Source of the DNA: DATBMY01 sp036554605
GTDB lineage: Bacteria; Acidobacteriota; Blastocatellia; UBA7656
NCBI GenBank assembly: GCA_036554605.1
Contig: DATBMY010000387.1
Coordinates: forward strand, 1 to 5,357
DNA length: 5,357 nucleotides
Direction of reading: 5' to 3'
The number at the start of each line of letters is the position of its first letter. Position 1 is the stretch's first letter. Below are positions 1-5,357 of the stretch, in pieces. The position numbers and the translations under genes were made by a program. The notes beneath the pieces were generated by a model. That model was not told where the DNA came from. It saw only the letters and a list, made by a program, of their open reading frames with translations, and ran no database searches.

Positions 1-136
1 GTCGCGACATTTCGGAAGCAGCGATGATGGAAGGCACGATCAGCATGGCGCCCCGTGGATTCGCGAGCGACTTCGCGACCTCGGATAGCAGCCAGTTCGA
101 TTTGCCTGAATTTGCCGGACCGACCAGTACTTTCAT
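1..136 (-). CDS. N-terminal fragment of a P-loop protein, AddB-like helicase-nuclease subunit (partial)
   Basis: Reading leftward from the ATG at 136-134, the frame stays open for 45 codons to the window edge, so only the N-terminus is visible. The protein starts MKVLVGPANSGKSNWLL, a beta strand followed by a Walker A loop (GPANSGKS, residues 6-13) that would bind ATP. About 20 residues later comes a second hydrophobic strand, AMLIVPS. A Walker A motif right at the N-terminus followed by a '(L/I)(L/I)VP' strand is the pattern of AddB/RexB subunits of AddAB-type helicase-nucleases, which process double-strand breaks for recombination. That assignment is inferred from a short stretch. Another P-loop ATPase is possible, and the PD-(D/E)XK nuclease domain that would settle it lies outside the window. 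No Shine-Dalgarno sequence precedes the ATG and a TATAAT box lies only 13 bases upstream, so the mRNA may have almost no leader. The gene is divergent from mutS2. Confidence 0.6.
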   Translation of the reverse strand, partial: MKVLVGPANSGKSNWLLSEVAKSLANPRGAMLIVPSIIAASEMSR

Positions 137-149
137 GCTCAGGGTGCGA

Positions 150-178
150 ATTATAGGAAAGCAGGATGATTGACACAA
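150..178 (-). promoter_or_regulatory. Candidate sigma70-type promoter for the leftward AddB-like gene
   Basis: On the minus strand a perfect TATAAT (plus coordinates 155-150) is preceded, after a 17-base spacer, by TTGTGT (178-173), which matches the first three bases of the -35 consensus. Transcription would start around position 143-144, only about 7 bases before the ATG at 136. The mRNA would be nearly leaderless, which agrees with the missing Shine-Dalgarno sequence. The -35 box overlaps the TTGACA of the rightward mutS2 promoter candidate. The perfect -10 is the strongest part of the evidence. Confidence 0.5.
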
Positions 179-199
179 TGAAAAGCCGGCCCGTTTAAG
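170..199 (+). promoter_or_regulatory. Candidate sigma70-type promoter for mutS2
   Basis: A perfect TTGACA lies at 170-175. At an 18-base spacing is TTTAAG (194-199), which matches four of six -10 positions. Transcription would begin near 206, giving a leader of about 68 bases before the mutS2 ATG at 274. The -10 box overlaps the loop and right arm of the inverted repeat at 186-204, and the -35 overlaps that of the divergent minus-strand promoter. The weak -10 keeps the confidence moderate. Confidence 0.4.
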
Positions 200-204
200 G
201 CCGG
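186..204. repeat. Perfect inverted repeat CCGGCC-N7-GGCCGG, possible operator or minus-strand terminator
   Basis: CCGGCC at 186-191 pairs exactly with GGCCGG at 199-204 around the loop CGTTTAA. On the plus strand no T run follows, and the repeat sits over the candidate -10 of mutS2, so a protein binding site is one reading. On the minus strand the hairpin is followed by C and then TTTT (184-181), a short terminator-like tail that could stop antisense transcription coming out of mutS2 before it reaches the leftward gene. The sequence does not choose between these roles. Confidence 0.5.
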
Positions 205-250
205 ATGCGCGCTTTACCTGAACGGCGAGCAAAGCGTAAGATTTCCCTTT

Positions 251-264
251 GGCCGTTTAGGCGG
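251..264 (+). repeat. Shortened direct copy of the 188-204 element, overlapping the mutS2 ribosome binding site
   Basis: GGCCGTTTAGGCGG at 251-264 equals the segment at 188-204 with three single bases removed (one C, one A, one C). The match continues into GAT in both copies. The spacing between copies is 63 bases. The 3' end of this copy, AGGCGG at 259-264, is the likely Shine-Dalgarno sequence of mutS2, nine bases before the ATG. A perfect 10-base palindrome, GATTTAAATC (264-273), fills the space up to the start codon. The resemblance may be chance, but it is long for a 137-base gap. Confidence 0.4.
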
Positions 265-273
265 ATTTAAATC

Positions 274-2724
274 ATGGACACGCGCACATTCAACACGTTA
301 GAGCTTGAAGAGTTGAAGAGGCTTCTTGCCGGCCATGTTCAGTCGCCGCTCGGCCGGGCTCGCGCACTCTCCTTGCTGCCCTCGACCGACCGCGATCACC
401 TAGAGCTTATGCTCACGCTTACGACTGAATGCGTCGATTATCTTTCTACAGGCGGCGCGTTCGGGCTGGGCGACGTATCGGACCCATCGCAGGCCCTGTC
501 TCAACTTGGCATCGAGGGAACAAGCCTTGACCCGCACGAGATACTCTCCTTGCAGCGCATCGTGTCGGTGGGCGTAGAGGTTCGCGGGCAGTTCAGCGAC
601 CCCGAAATCAAGCTGCGTTACCCCGGCATCGCCGCCGTGGCGCTAAAGATTCCCGACCTGCGCAGGCTGCTCGCATCTATTCGCGGAAAGATTCTGCCCA
701 CCGGCGAGGTGGATGATAATGCCAGTCCTGAATTGCGCCGGGTAAGACGCGAGATAAACGAGCGGCGCGCCCGAATCTATCGCAGTCTCGAATCGCTTAT
801 GCGCGACCGCGCGCCATCGGCGATACAGGATGATATAGTCACAATCCGCAACGGCAGGTTCGTCATCCCCGTCAGGACGGACTCCCGCGGCCTGGTGCCC
901 GGCGTTATGCATGGCCTCTCATCAAGCGGCCAGACTTCTTATATCGAACCGCTCGGGGTCATCGAGCAGAACAACGACCTTGTCCGGCTGCGCGAGCAGG
1001 AAGAGATAGAGATCGCGCAGGTCTTGATTGCGATCACCGACACGCTGAGGGCAAACCTCGCGGGCTTACACGAGCTAGTAAGCTCTCTGGCCGAGATAGA
1101 TTTTACACAGGCTAAGGCCCGTCTCTCGCGAGAATTCAGTTGCGTGCACCCGAGAATCAATACTGGCCGCGTGCTGATGCTGAAGGATGCGCGCCACCTT
1201 CTGCTCGAGCAGATGCTGAGGAGCAAAGGCGGGCGCATCGTGCCCATATCGCTCGAACTCGACGAAGGCCACCAGACCATGGTTATCAGCGGCCCAAACG
1301 CGGGCGGCAAGACGGTCGCCCTCAAGACCGTGGGGCTTGCCGCGCTGATGGCTCAGATGGGGCTTCACGTCCCGGCAACGGATGCCGAGTTGCCCGTCTT
1401 CGAGCAGGTGCTTGCCGACATCGGGGATCAGCAATCAATTGCGGCCGACCTCTCTACGTTCACCGCGCACATGAAGAACATCGCCGAGATGGCGGCAAGC
1501 GTGAGGCCGCCCGCGCTGATACTGATAGACGAAGTCGGGACCGGAACCGACCCCGACGAAGGAGCCGCGCTCGGCGTGGCGATTATCGACTATTTTCGGC
1601 GAGCGGGCGCAACGACACTCGCCACGACGCATTACAATCCGGTCAAGGTCTGGGCCTCAGAGATCGAAGACGTGCTCAACGCATCGGTCGAATTCGACGA
1701 GCGCACGTTGAGGCCGACATACAGGTTGATCGTTGGAGTTGCGGGCGCGTCATCCGGCATCGAGATAGCCCGGAGGATGGAGGTCCCCCCTGAGATAACC
1801 GGTGCGGCCGCGCAGAGGATGGACCCGGAACATGCAAAGTCGGCCCAGTATATACGCCGGTTGAAATCTCTGGTCGACGAGCAGGAAATGCTGAGGGCCG
1901 CGCTTGAAGAGGAACGGCAGGCGACCGCGGAAAAATATGCCCGGCTCGATATCGATTTCGCGGAGCGCGAGCAGAACCGCCAGCGTGAGTTTGAAGCGGG
2001 CCTTTCGGATGTCATCCGCGAGTTCACGGCTGAAAGTCAACGGCTCATAGGATCGATCAAAGACCGCGCCGCCGCCGCGCGCGTAAAAAGAGAGGCGGAG
2101 GCCCGCGCGGCGGAGCTGCGCAGGTCGGCTGGGGTTCGCCTGCGAAAACAGATTCAGGATACGCAAAACGCATCGGCCGCCGTCGCCGGGTCGGGCCAGA
2201 TTTCGCAAACAGTGACCGCCGAGGCTGAGCCTCAAAGCGCTCTGCTGAGCGAGACGGCGGAGATAAGCGAGCGCGACACGGTAAGGATTAAGTCTCTGGA
2301 CAAAGAGGGTGTGGTCGAATCGATATCCGGCGAGACATACACCGTCCTCGTCGGCTCGCTCAGGTTTCGGGCCAAACGCGAAGAGTTGCAGGTCATAAAG
2401 AGCGCGCCGCCACTGGCTTCAAAGAGAGCCGCCGCGCTCCCGCGCGGAGTAAGCGGCGACTTCAAGGTCGTCGAGGACTTCGGTTCCGAGATAAATGTTA
2501 TCGGGGCAACGGTAGACGAGGCCCGGGACCGCGTCGACAAATTCTTAGACGACGCATTCATGGCGGGAGCCGAGGTCGTGCGAATAGTGCATGGCCATGG
2601 TAAGGGGGCGCTTCGCAAAGCAGTATCCGAATTGCTGTCGGGCCATCCGCACGTCGAGCGTTTTTCGCTCGCTCCGGCAAAGGAGGGGGGCGCGGGCGCT
2701 ACAGTTGCGGTATTGAAGAAATGA
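274..2724 (+). CDS. mutS2: MutS2 family ATPase with KOW-like and C-terminal Smr domains
   Basis: An 816-residue protein, close to the usual MutS2 length of about 780-800. It lacks the mismatch-binding domain of MutS and starts directly with the core/lever region (about residues 1-300). The ABC-type ATPase follows: Walker A GPNAGGKT at 340-347, a signature region around 385-400 (GDQQSIAADLSTFTAHM), Walker B LILIDE with D419 and E420, and the switch histidine H453 in ATTHY. A charged coiled-coil segment spans about 520-635, then a small KOW-like beta domain (about 666-715). The C-terminal Smr domain (about 739-816) carries HGHGKGALR from H773. Known family roles are splitting or rescue of collided ribosomes (Bacillus subtilis), suppression of recombination (Helicobacter pylori) and Smr nuclease activity (Thermus). 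Which role applies here cannot be read from sequence. The usual LDLRG motif at the start of Smr reads INVIG (740-744). The ATG at 274 has AGGCGG nine bases upstream. All ATPase motifs are intact, so the gene looks functional. Confidence 0.96.
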   Translation: MDTRTFNTLELEELKRLLAGHVQSPLGRARALSLLPSTDRDHLELMLTLTTECVDYLSTGGAFGLGDVSDPSQALSQLGIEGTSLDPHEILSLQRIVSVGVEVRGQFSDPEIKLRYPGIAAVALKIPDLRRLLASIRGKILPTGEVDDNASPELRRVRREINERRARIYRSLESLMRDRAPSAIQDDIVTIRNGRFVIPVRTDSRGLVPGVMHGLSSSGQTSYIEPLGVIEQNNDLVRLREQEEIEIAQVLIAITDTLRANLAGLHELVSSLAEIDFTQAKARLSREFSCVHPRINTGRVLMLKDARHLLLEQMLRSKGGRIVPISLELDEGHQTMVISGPNAGGKTVALKTVGLAALMAQMGLHVPATDAELPVFEQVLADIGDQQSIAADLSTFTAHMKNIAEMAASVRPPALILIDEVGTGTDPDEGAALGVAIIDYFRRAGATTLATTHYNPVKVWASEIEDVLNASVEFDERTLRPTYRLIVGVAGASSGIEIARRMEVPPEITGAAAQRMDPEHAKSAQYIRRLKSLVDEQEMLRAALEEERQATAEKYARLDIDFAEREQNRQREFEAGLSDVIREFTAESQRLIGSIKDRAAAARVKREAEARAAELRRSAGVRLRKQIQDTQNASAAVAGSGQISQTVTAEAEPQSALLSETAEISERDTVRIKSLDKEGVVESISGETYTVLVGSLRFRAKREELQVIKSAPPLASKRAAALPRGVSGDFKVVEDFGSEINVIGATVDEARDRVDKFLDDAFMAGAEVVRIVHGHGKGALRKAVSELLSGHPHVERFSLAPAKEGGAGATVAVLKK

Positions 2725-2728
2725 GCTT

Positions 2729-2748
2729 TCGCCCGTCTTCGAGGGTGA
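2729..2748 (+). terminator. Weak hairpin just after mutS2, possible inefficient terminator
   Basis: TCGCCC at 2729-2734 can pair with GGGTGA at 2743-2748 (six pairs, one of them G-U) around an eight-base loop, starting four bases after the mutS2 stop codon. No T run follows (next bases TGCTTCCCC), so it is a poor intrinsic terminator. It may protect the 3' end of the message or allow readthrough into dnaG. Confidence 0.2.
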
Positions 2749-2778
2749 TGCTTCCCCAATCGAGTGATTAAAACAGTC

Positions 2779-2808
2779 TTGCGCCATTTTATGATTGCTG
2801 GTAATAAT
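2779..2808 (+). promoter_or_regulatory. Candidate extended -10 promoter for dnaG
   Basis: TGGTAATAAT at 2799-2808 looks like an extended -10 element (TG, one base, then an AT-rich hexamer). AATAAT at 2803-2808 matches five of six TATAAT positions. TTGCGC at 2779-2784, 18 bases upstream of AATAAT, is a half-matching -35. Transcription would begin near 2814, leaving a leader of about 54 bases before the dnaG ATG. This would let dnaG be expressed apart from mutS2. Confidence 0.4.
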
Positions 2809-2867
2809 TCATTAGCTCCCAGCGTCGGATGCTCCTTCGAATAAGCAATCCAGATTGGACTTAGGTT

Positions 2868-4673
2868 ATGCGACTGCCGCGAGGGTTTGCCGACGACGTA
2901 AAGAACCAAAGCGACATACTCCGCGTCGTGTCGGATTATGTGACGCTTAAGCGACGCGGCTCAGCATATCTTGCTTGCTGCCCCTTCCATTCCGAGAAGA
3001 CGCCCTCCTTCAACGTGCATCCCGGCAAAGGACTCTTCAAGTGCTTTGGCTGCGGGGCGGGCGGCAGCGTCTTTGATTTCGTAATGCGGATTGAAGGGTG
3101 CTCATTTCCGGAAGCGGTTCGCACCGTCGCTGAAAAGAGCGGCATACCCATACCCGCGCAGGACGAAACGGAAGATTATAAGCGGTCGGCTCACGAGCGC
3201 GAGGTTGTGCTCAGGTTGAACGAGGAAGCGGCTCGATACTTCGAGAGCCAGCTTTCGGGAGCCGAGGGAGCCCAAGCGCGCGATTACATAGATTCCCGAG
3301 GCATATCGAGCGAAGCTCGAAAATTATTCCGGCTCGGCTATGCGCCCGATAGCTGGGATGGATTGCTAGGCCATTTAAAAACGGGAGGCGCGACCGAGGA
3401 CGAGATTTCCGTGAGCGGGCTTGTCATCCCGAGAGAGACGGGCGGATATTATGACAGGTTTCGCGGGCGGGTGATCTTTCCGATCACCGATTCGCAAGGG
3501 CGTGTCATAGCATTCGGGGGGCGCGTGATGCAGGATGGGCAGCCCAAATACTTGAACTCGCCTGAGACGCCCGTTTATACCAAGGGGCGCAATCTGTATG
3601 GGCTGGCGCTCTCAAAAAACGATATTCGCACGGCCGGGTTCGCAATACTAGTGGAAGGCTATCTCGATTGCATAATTCCATATCAGGACGGCGTCCATAA
3701 TATCGTGGCGAGTCTGGGCACCGCGCTTACCGACAGCCAGGTCAGGCTCCTGCGGCGCTATATGGATAGCCCTCAGATAGTCGTAAATTTCGACCCCGAC
3801 TCCGCGGGACAGGCGGCGACTATGCGGTCGATCGAGGTGCTGCTTGCCGAAGGCTTCAAGGTGAATATACTTCGAGTGCCAACAGAGGAGGACCCTGACG
3901 AGTTCGTTCGGGCGCACGGAGTAGCCGCGTTTCAAGAATTGCTTAAGAGCACGCAGCCTTATGTCGATTACATAGTCGACAGCTCGATAAGCGCGCACGA
4001 CACCTCGCGCCCGGCGGGCAAGGTAGCGGCTATCAATGCGATACTCCCGCACCTGGCCAGAATGAAAGACAAGGTGGCGCGCGCCGATTACGCCGAGCAG
4101 ATTGCAAACAGGCTGAAAGTCGATTCACGAGTTGTCCGCGAAGAGTTGCGAAGGGTTGCTACAAACAGGCAGCACACCCTGGACCCGAACCGCTTGCGGG
4201 CAGCCGAGGATATTACGAAGGCGGAGCGCCAGTTGCTTGAATTGATGCTTGCTAACGCGGACGTGCGGCGCGCAATCATCTCTACACTGGAAGATGACGA
4301 TTACGCGGAGCTTGCTACGGGCGGTATATTCGCGGCGATCATCAAGACTGAAGGCAAGGGCATGGCGCCCGAGTTTGATAGCCTCGGCGAATTGCTGGAC
4401 GGAGAGATGGAGCGCGATATGCTCCCCGCGCTGCTTATGAGCGACCTGGCCTGGGCGGGCGAAACCGACTTTGAGACTCTATTGAAGAAAGCCACCGAAG
4501 CATTGGCATCGCTGCGCCGCAGGCAATTGGAGAAGCGGCTCGACGCGATTCAGATGGAGATTGGCGAAGCGGAGCGCATGAATGATTTCGAGCGGGTCCA
4601 GAGACTCTGGTTTGAGAAAGCGGAAATCAAGAACCGCAAGCTTGCGCTCGGCGCGACATGGTCTTCAAAGTGA
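2868..4673 (+). CDS. dnaG: DNA primase DnaG
   Basis: A 601-residue primase that makes the RNA primers for lagging-strand and origin synthesis at the replication fork. The N-terminal CHC2-type zinc domain has C38, H41, C59 and C62 (CPFH ... CFGC). The catalytic core carries the basic RNA polymerase motif RFRGRVIFPI (197-206), then IAFGGR (214-219) and YLNSPETP (228-235). The Toprim fold follows, with the metal-binding acidic residues E263 (VEGYLD) and D309/D311 (FDPDSAG). The C-terminal helical region (about 449-601) is the expected DnaB helicase-binding domain. Its sequence is divergent, as is normal for that domain. The start is well fixed: an in-frame TAG lies at 2862-2864 and the ATG at 2868 gives the usual short lead into FADDVK. 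The only Shine-Dalgarno-like bases (TTAGG, 2861-2865) end two bases before the ATG, which is unusually close and suggests modest translation. The gene lies between mutS2 and rpoD. FDPDSAG and the following RSIEVLLAEGFKV segment resemble acidobacterial primases as I remember them. Confidence 0.97.
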   Translation: MRLPRGFADDVKNQSDILRVVSDYVTLKRRGSAYLACCPFHSEKTPSFNVHPGKGLFKCFGCGAGGSVFDFVMRIEGCSFPEAVRTVAEKSGIPIPAQDETEDYKRSAHEREVVLRLNEEAARYFESQLSGAEGAQARDYIDSRGISSEARKLFRLGYAPDSWDGLLGHLKTGGATEDEISVSGLVIPRETGGYYDRFRGRVIFPITDSQGRVIAFGGRVMQDGQPKYLNSPETPVYTKGRNLYGLALSKNDIRTAGFAILVEGYLDCIIPYQDGVHNIVASLGTALTDSQVRLLRRYMDSPQIVVNFDPDSAGQAATMRSIEVLLAEGFKVNILRVPTEEDPDEFVRAHGVAAFQELLKSTQPYVDYIVDSSISAHDTSRPAGKVAAINAILPHLARMKDKVARADYAEQIANRLKVDSRVVREELRRVATNRQHTLDPNRLRAAEDITKAERQLLELMLANADVRRAIISTLEDDDYAELATGGIFAAIIKTEGKGMAPEFDSLGELLDGEMERDMLPALLMSDLAWAGETDFETLLKKATEALASLRRRQLEKRLDAIQMEIGEAERMNDFERVQRLWFEKAEIKNRKLALGATWSSK

Positions 4674-4728
4674 AGCGATTTGTTTGCCGAATTGAATCGT
4701 TAAGATTTCCTTATCTTTGCTCCCGCAA

Positions 4729-4751
4729 GCGCACAAACTGTCGAGTTGCGC
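4729..4751 (+). other. Bulged hairpin between dnaG and rpoD
   Basis: GCGCA (4729-4733) plus ACT (4737-4739) can pair with AGT (4744-4746) plus TGCGC (4747-4751), giving eight base pairs with a three-base CAA bulge and a GTCG loop. It starts about 55 bases after the dnaG stop and ends nine bases before the TTGACA of the rpoD promoter candidate. No T run follows directly, so it is not a standard terminator. It could be an mRNA end structure for dnaG or a chance fold. Confidence 0.25.
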
Positions 4752-4760
4752 GATGGCATC

Positions 4761-4790
4761 TTGACAGATTTTTGCAATGAGGGTACGAAT
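4761..4790 (+). promoter_or_regulatory. Candidate sigma70-type promoter for rpoD
   Basis: A perfect TTGACA at 4761-4766 is followed, after a 17-base spacer, by TACGAA (4784-4789, with T next), a weak -10. Transcription would begin near 4796, giving a leader of about 49 bases before the TTG start at 4845. A separate rpoD promoter downstream of dnaG is common in this gene cluster, since the sigma factor is needed in far greater amounts than primase. Confidence 0.45.
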
Positions 4791-4831
4791 TCACAGTGGC
4801 AGTAGGTTGCCGTTTGATTCGATAGCCCCAC

Positions 4832-4847
4832 AGGAGAGCCGAAATTG
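4832..4847 (+). promoter_or_regulatory. Shine-Dalgarno site and TTG start codon of rpoD
   Basis: AGGAG at 4832-4836 stands eight bases before TTG at 4845-4847, which is ideal spacing. An in-frame stop (TGA, 4815-4817) lies upstream with no ATG or GTG in between. The nearby ATG at 4858 is out of frame. The first in-frame ATG is codon 38, inside sigma region 1.1, so TTG is the best start. Confidence 0.8.
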
Positions 4848-5357
4848 TCTGACATCAATGAAAAATATTCTGACGAAGTTGAAAAACTTCTCGAAGTAGG
4901 AAAAGAGAAAGAGTACCTCACCTACGATGATATCAATCGGCTGCTGCCGCCTGAGATGAACTCGGCCGATGATATCGAAGCAATCTTCGACGTGATCGGC
5001 TCAGAGGGCATATCAATCTCGGACTCGGACGAGAAGTTTATCGAAGCAGCCGCGGCGGCTGTGGGCAATGGCGACGGGAAAGTAGAAGAGGGGCTCGATG
5101 AGGAACTCGACCTCGACCTGACGCCGGGAACGCTCGACAAGACAAACGATCCCGTGCGGCTCTACCTGCGCGAGATGGCAATCGTACCTCTGCTCACGCG
5201 CGACGGCGAGGTGTCGATCGCCCGTCGAATCGAGCGGGGTCGTTATCGGGTGTTGAAGTCGATATCCCGCTCGCCGCTTTGCATCGAGGATCTGATTCAG
5301 ATGGGTGAGCGGCTCAAGCGCGGCGAACTGCACATACGCGAAGTGGTATCTTTCAGC
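4845..5357 (+). CDS. rpoD: Primary RNA polymerase sigma factor RpoD, N-terminal part (partial)
   Basis: The first 171 codons of the housekeeping sigma factor, which directs RNA polymerase to most growth promoters. The frame is open to the window edge. Residues about 20-66 match sigma region 1.1, the acidic N-terminal domain that blocks the DNA channel in free holoenzyme (EYLTYDDINRLLPPEM, then DDIEAIFDVIGSEGI). An Ala-rich and then acidic linker follows (about 67-98). Region 1.2 is clear at about 100-132: TNDPVRLYLREM, then PLLTRDGEVSIARRIERG. From about 133 the sequence enters the non-conserved region between 1.2 and 2.1 (ISRSPLCIEDLI ... LHIREVVSF). Regions 2 to 4, which read the -10 and -35 boxes, lie beyond the window. 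The presence of region 1.1 and the position after dnaG point to the primary sigma rather than an alternative group 2 factor. The TTG start is supported by the strong Shine-Dalgarno sequence. Confidence 0.95.
   Translation, partial: MSDINEKYSDEVEKLLEVGKEKEYLTYDDINRLLPPEMNSADDIEAIFDVIGSEGISISDSDEKFIEAAAAAVGNGDGKVEEGLDEELDLDLTPGTLDKTNDPVRLYLREMAIVPLLTRDGEVSIARRIERGRYRVLKSISRSPLCIEDLIQMGERLKRGELHIREVVSFS

Noticed and set aside
186..204. Plus-strand intrinsic terminator or riboswitch ahead of mutS2
   Set aside because: No T run follows the hairpin on the plus strand, and the predicted transcript would start at or after it, so it would not be in the mutS2 leader. Kept only as an inverted repeat.
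1140..1793. A 217-codon plus-strand open frame inside mutS2, in another frame
   Set aside because: It is very rich in Arg, Ala and Asp with no recognisable domain, and it overlaps the conserved ATPase core of mutS2. It is a frame shadow of GC-rich coding DNA.
2232..2909. A 225-codon minus-strand open frame across the end of mutS2 and start of dnaG
   Set aside because: Low-complexity Ser/Arg/Pro-rich product opposite the KOW and Smr domains, with no family pattern. The codon structure belongs to the plus-strand genes.
3648..4052. Minus-strand 134-codon open frame inside dnaG as a possible overlapping gene
   Set aside because: It lies opposite the conserved Toprim region, is Arg-rich, and shows no domain or ribosome binding evidence.
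4700..4921. A 73-codon minus-strand open frame across the dnaG-rpoD gap
   Set aside because: Ser/Phe-rich translation with no motif, lying over the rpoD promoter and start. It is better explained as chance.
5013..5333. Minus-strand open frame of 106 codons opposite rpoD
   Set aside because: It is antisense to the clear sigma region 1.2 and has no recognisable features of its own.

Overview
The window carries conserved bacterial housekeeping genes. From left to right it holds the first 45 codons of a leftward P-loop gene, then three rightward genes: mutS2 (complete), dnaG (complete) and rpoD (first 171 codons, cut by the right edge). The DNA is fairly GC-rich and the genes are tightly packed. 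The likely source is a bacterium of the Acidobacteriota, possibly Blastocatellia. This is inferred from the mutS2-dnaG-rpoD order, the FDPDSAG form of the DnaG Toprim motif, and the sequence after sigma region 1.2 (ISRSPLCIEDLI...GERLKRGELHIREVV). It rests on remembered family patterns, not on a search.

Layout. Positions 1-136 (minus) encode the start of a protein with a Walker A motif that resembles AddB-type helicase-nuclease subunits. Positions 137-273 form a divergent control region. It has two candidate sigma70-type promoters whose -35 boxes overlap, a perfect 6-bp inverted repeat that brackets the candidate -10 of mutS2, and a second, shortened copy of that repeat lying on the mutS2 ribosome binding site. 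mutS2 fills 274-2724. A 143-bp gap carries a weak hairpin and an extended -10 promoter candidate for dnaG. dnaG fills 2868-4673. A 171-bp gap carries a bulged hairpin and a TTGACA promoter candidate. rpoD then starts at a TTG codon with a strong Shine-Dalgarno sequence.

How the genes fit together. dnaG and rpoD are the core of the widespread 'macromolecular synthesis' cluster: the replication primase and the primary sigma factor. The usual rpsU is absent here and mutS2 lies upstream. MutS2 acts on ribosomes and/or recombination intermediates, and the AddB-like protein would act on DNA ends, so the region as a whole concerns genome maintenance and growth. Each rightward gene has its own plausible promoter, so the block may be several transcription units with readthrough rather than a strict operon.

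I see no mobile element, CRISPR array, tRNA or rRNA, and no evidence for a new biological system. The most interesting part is the compact control region before mutS2. No stretch longer than 300 bases lacks a gene.
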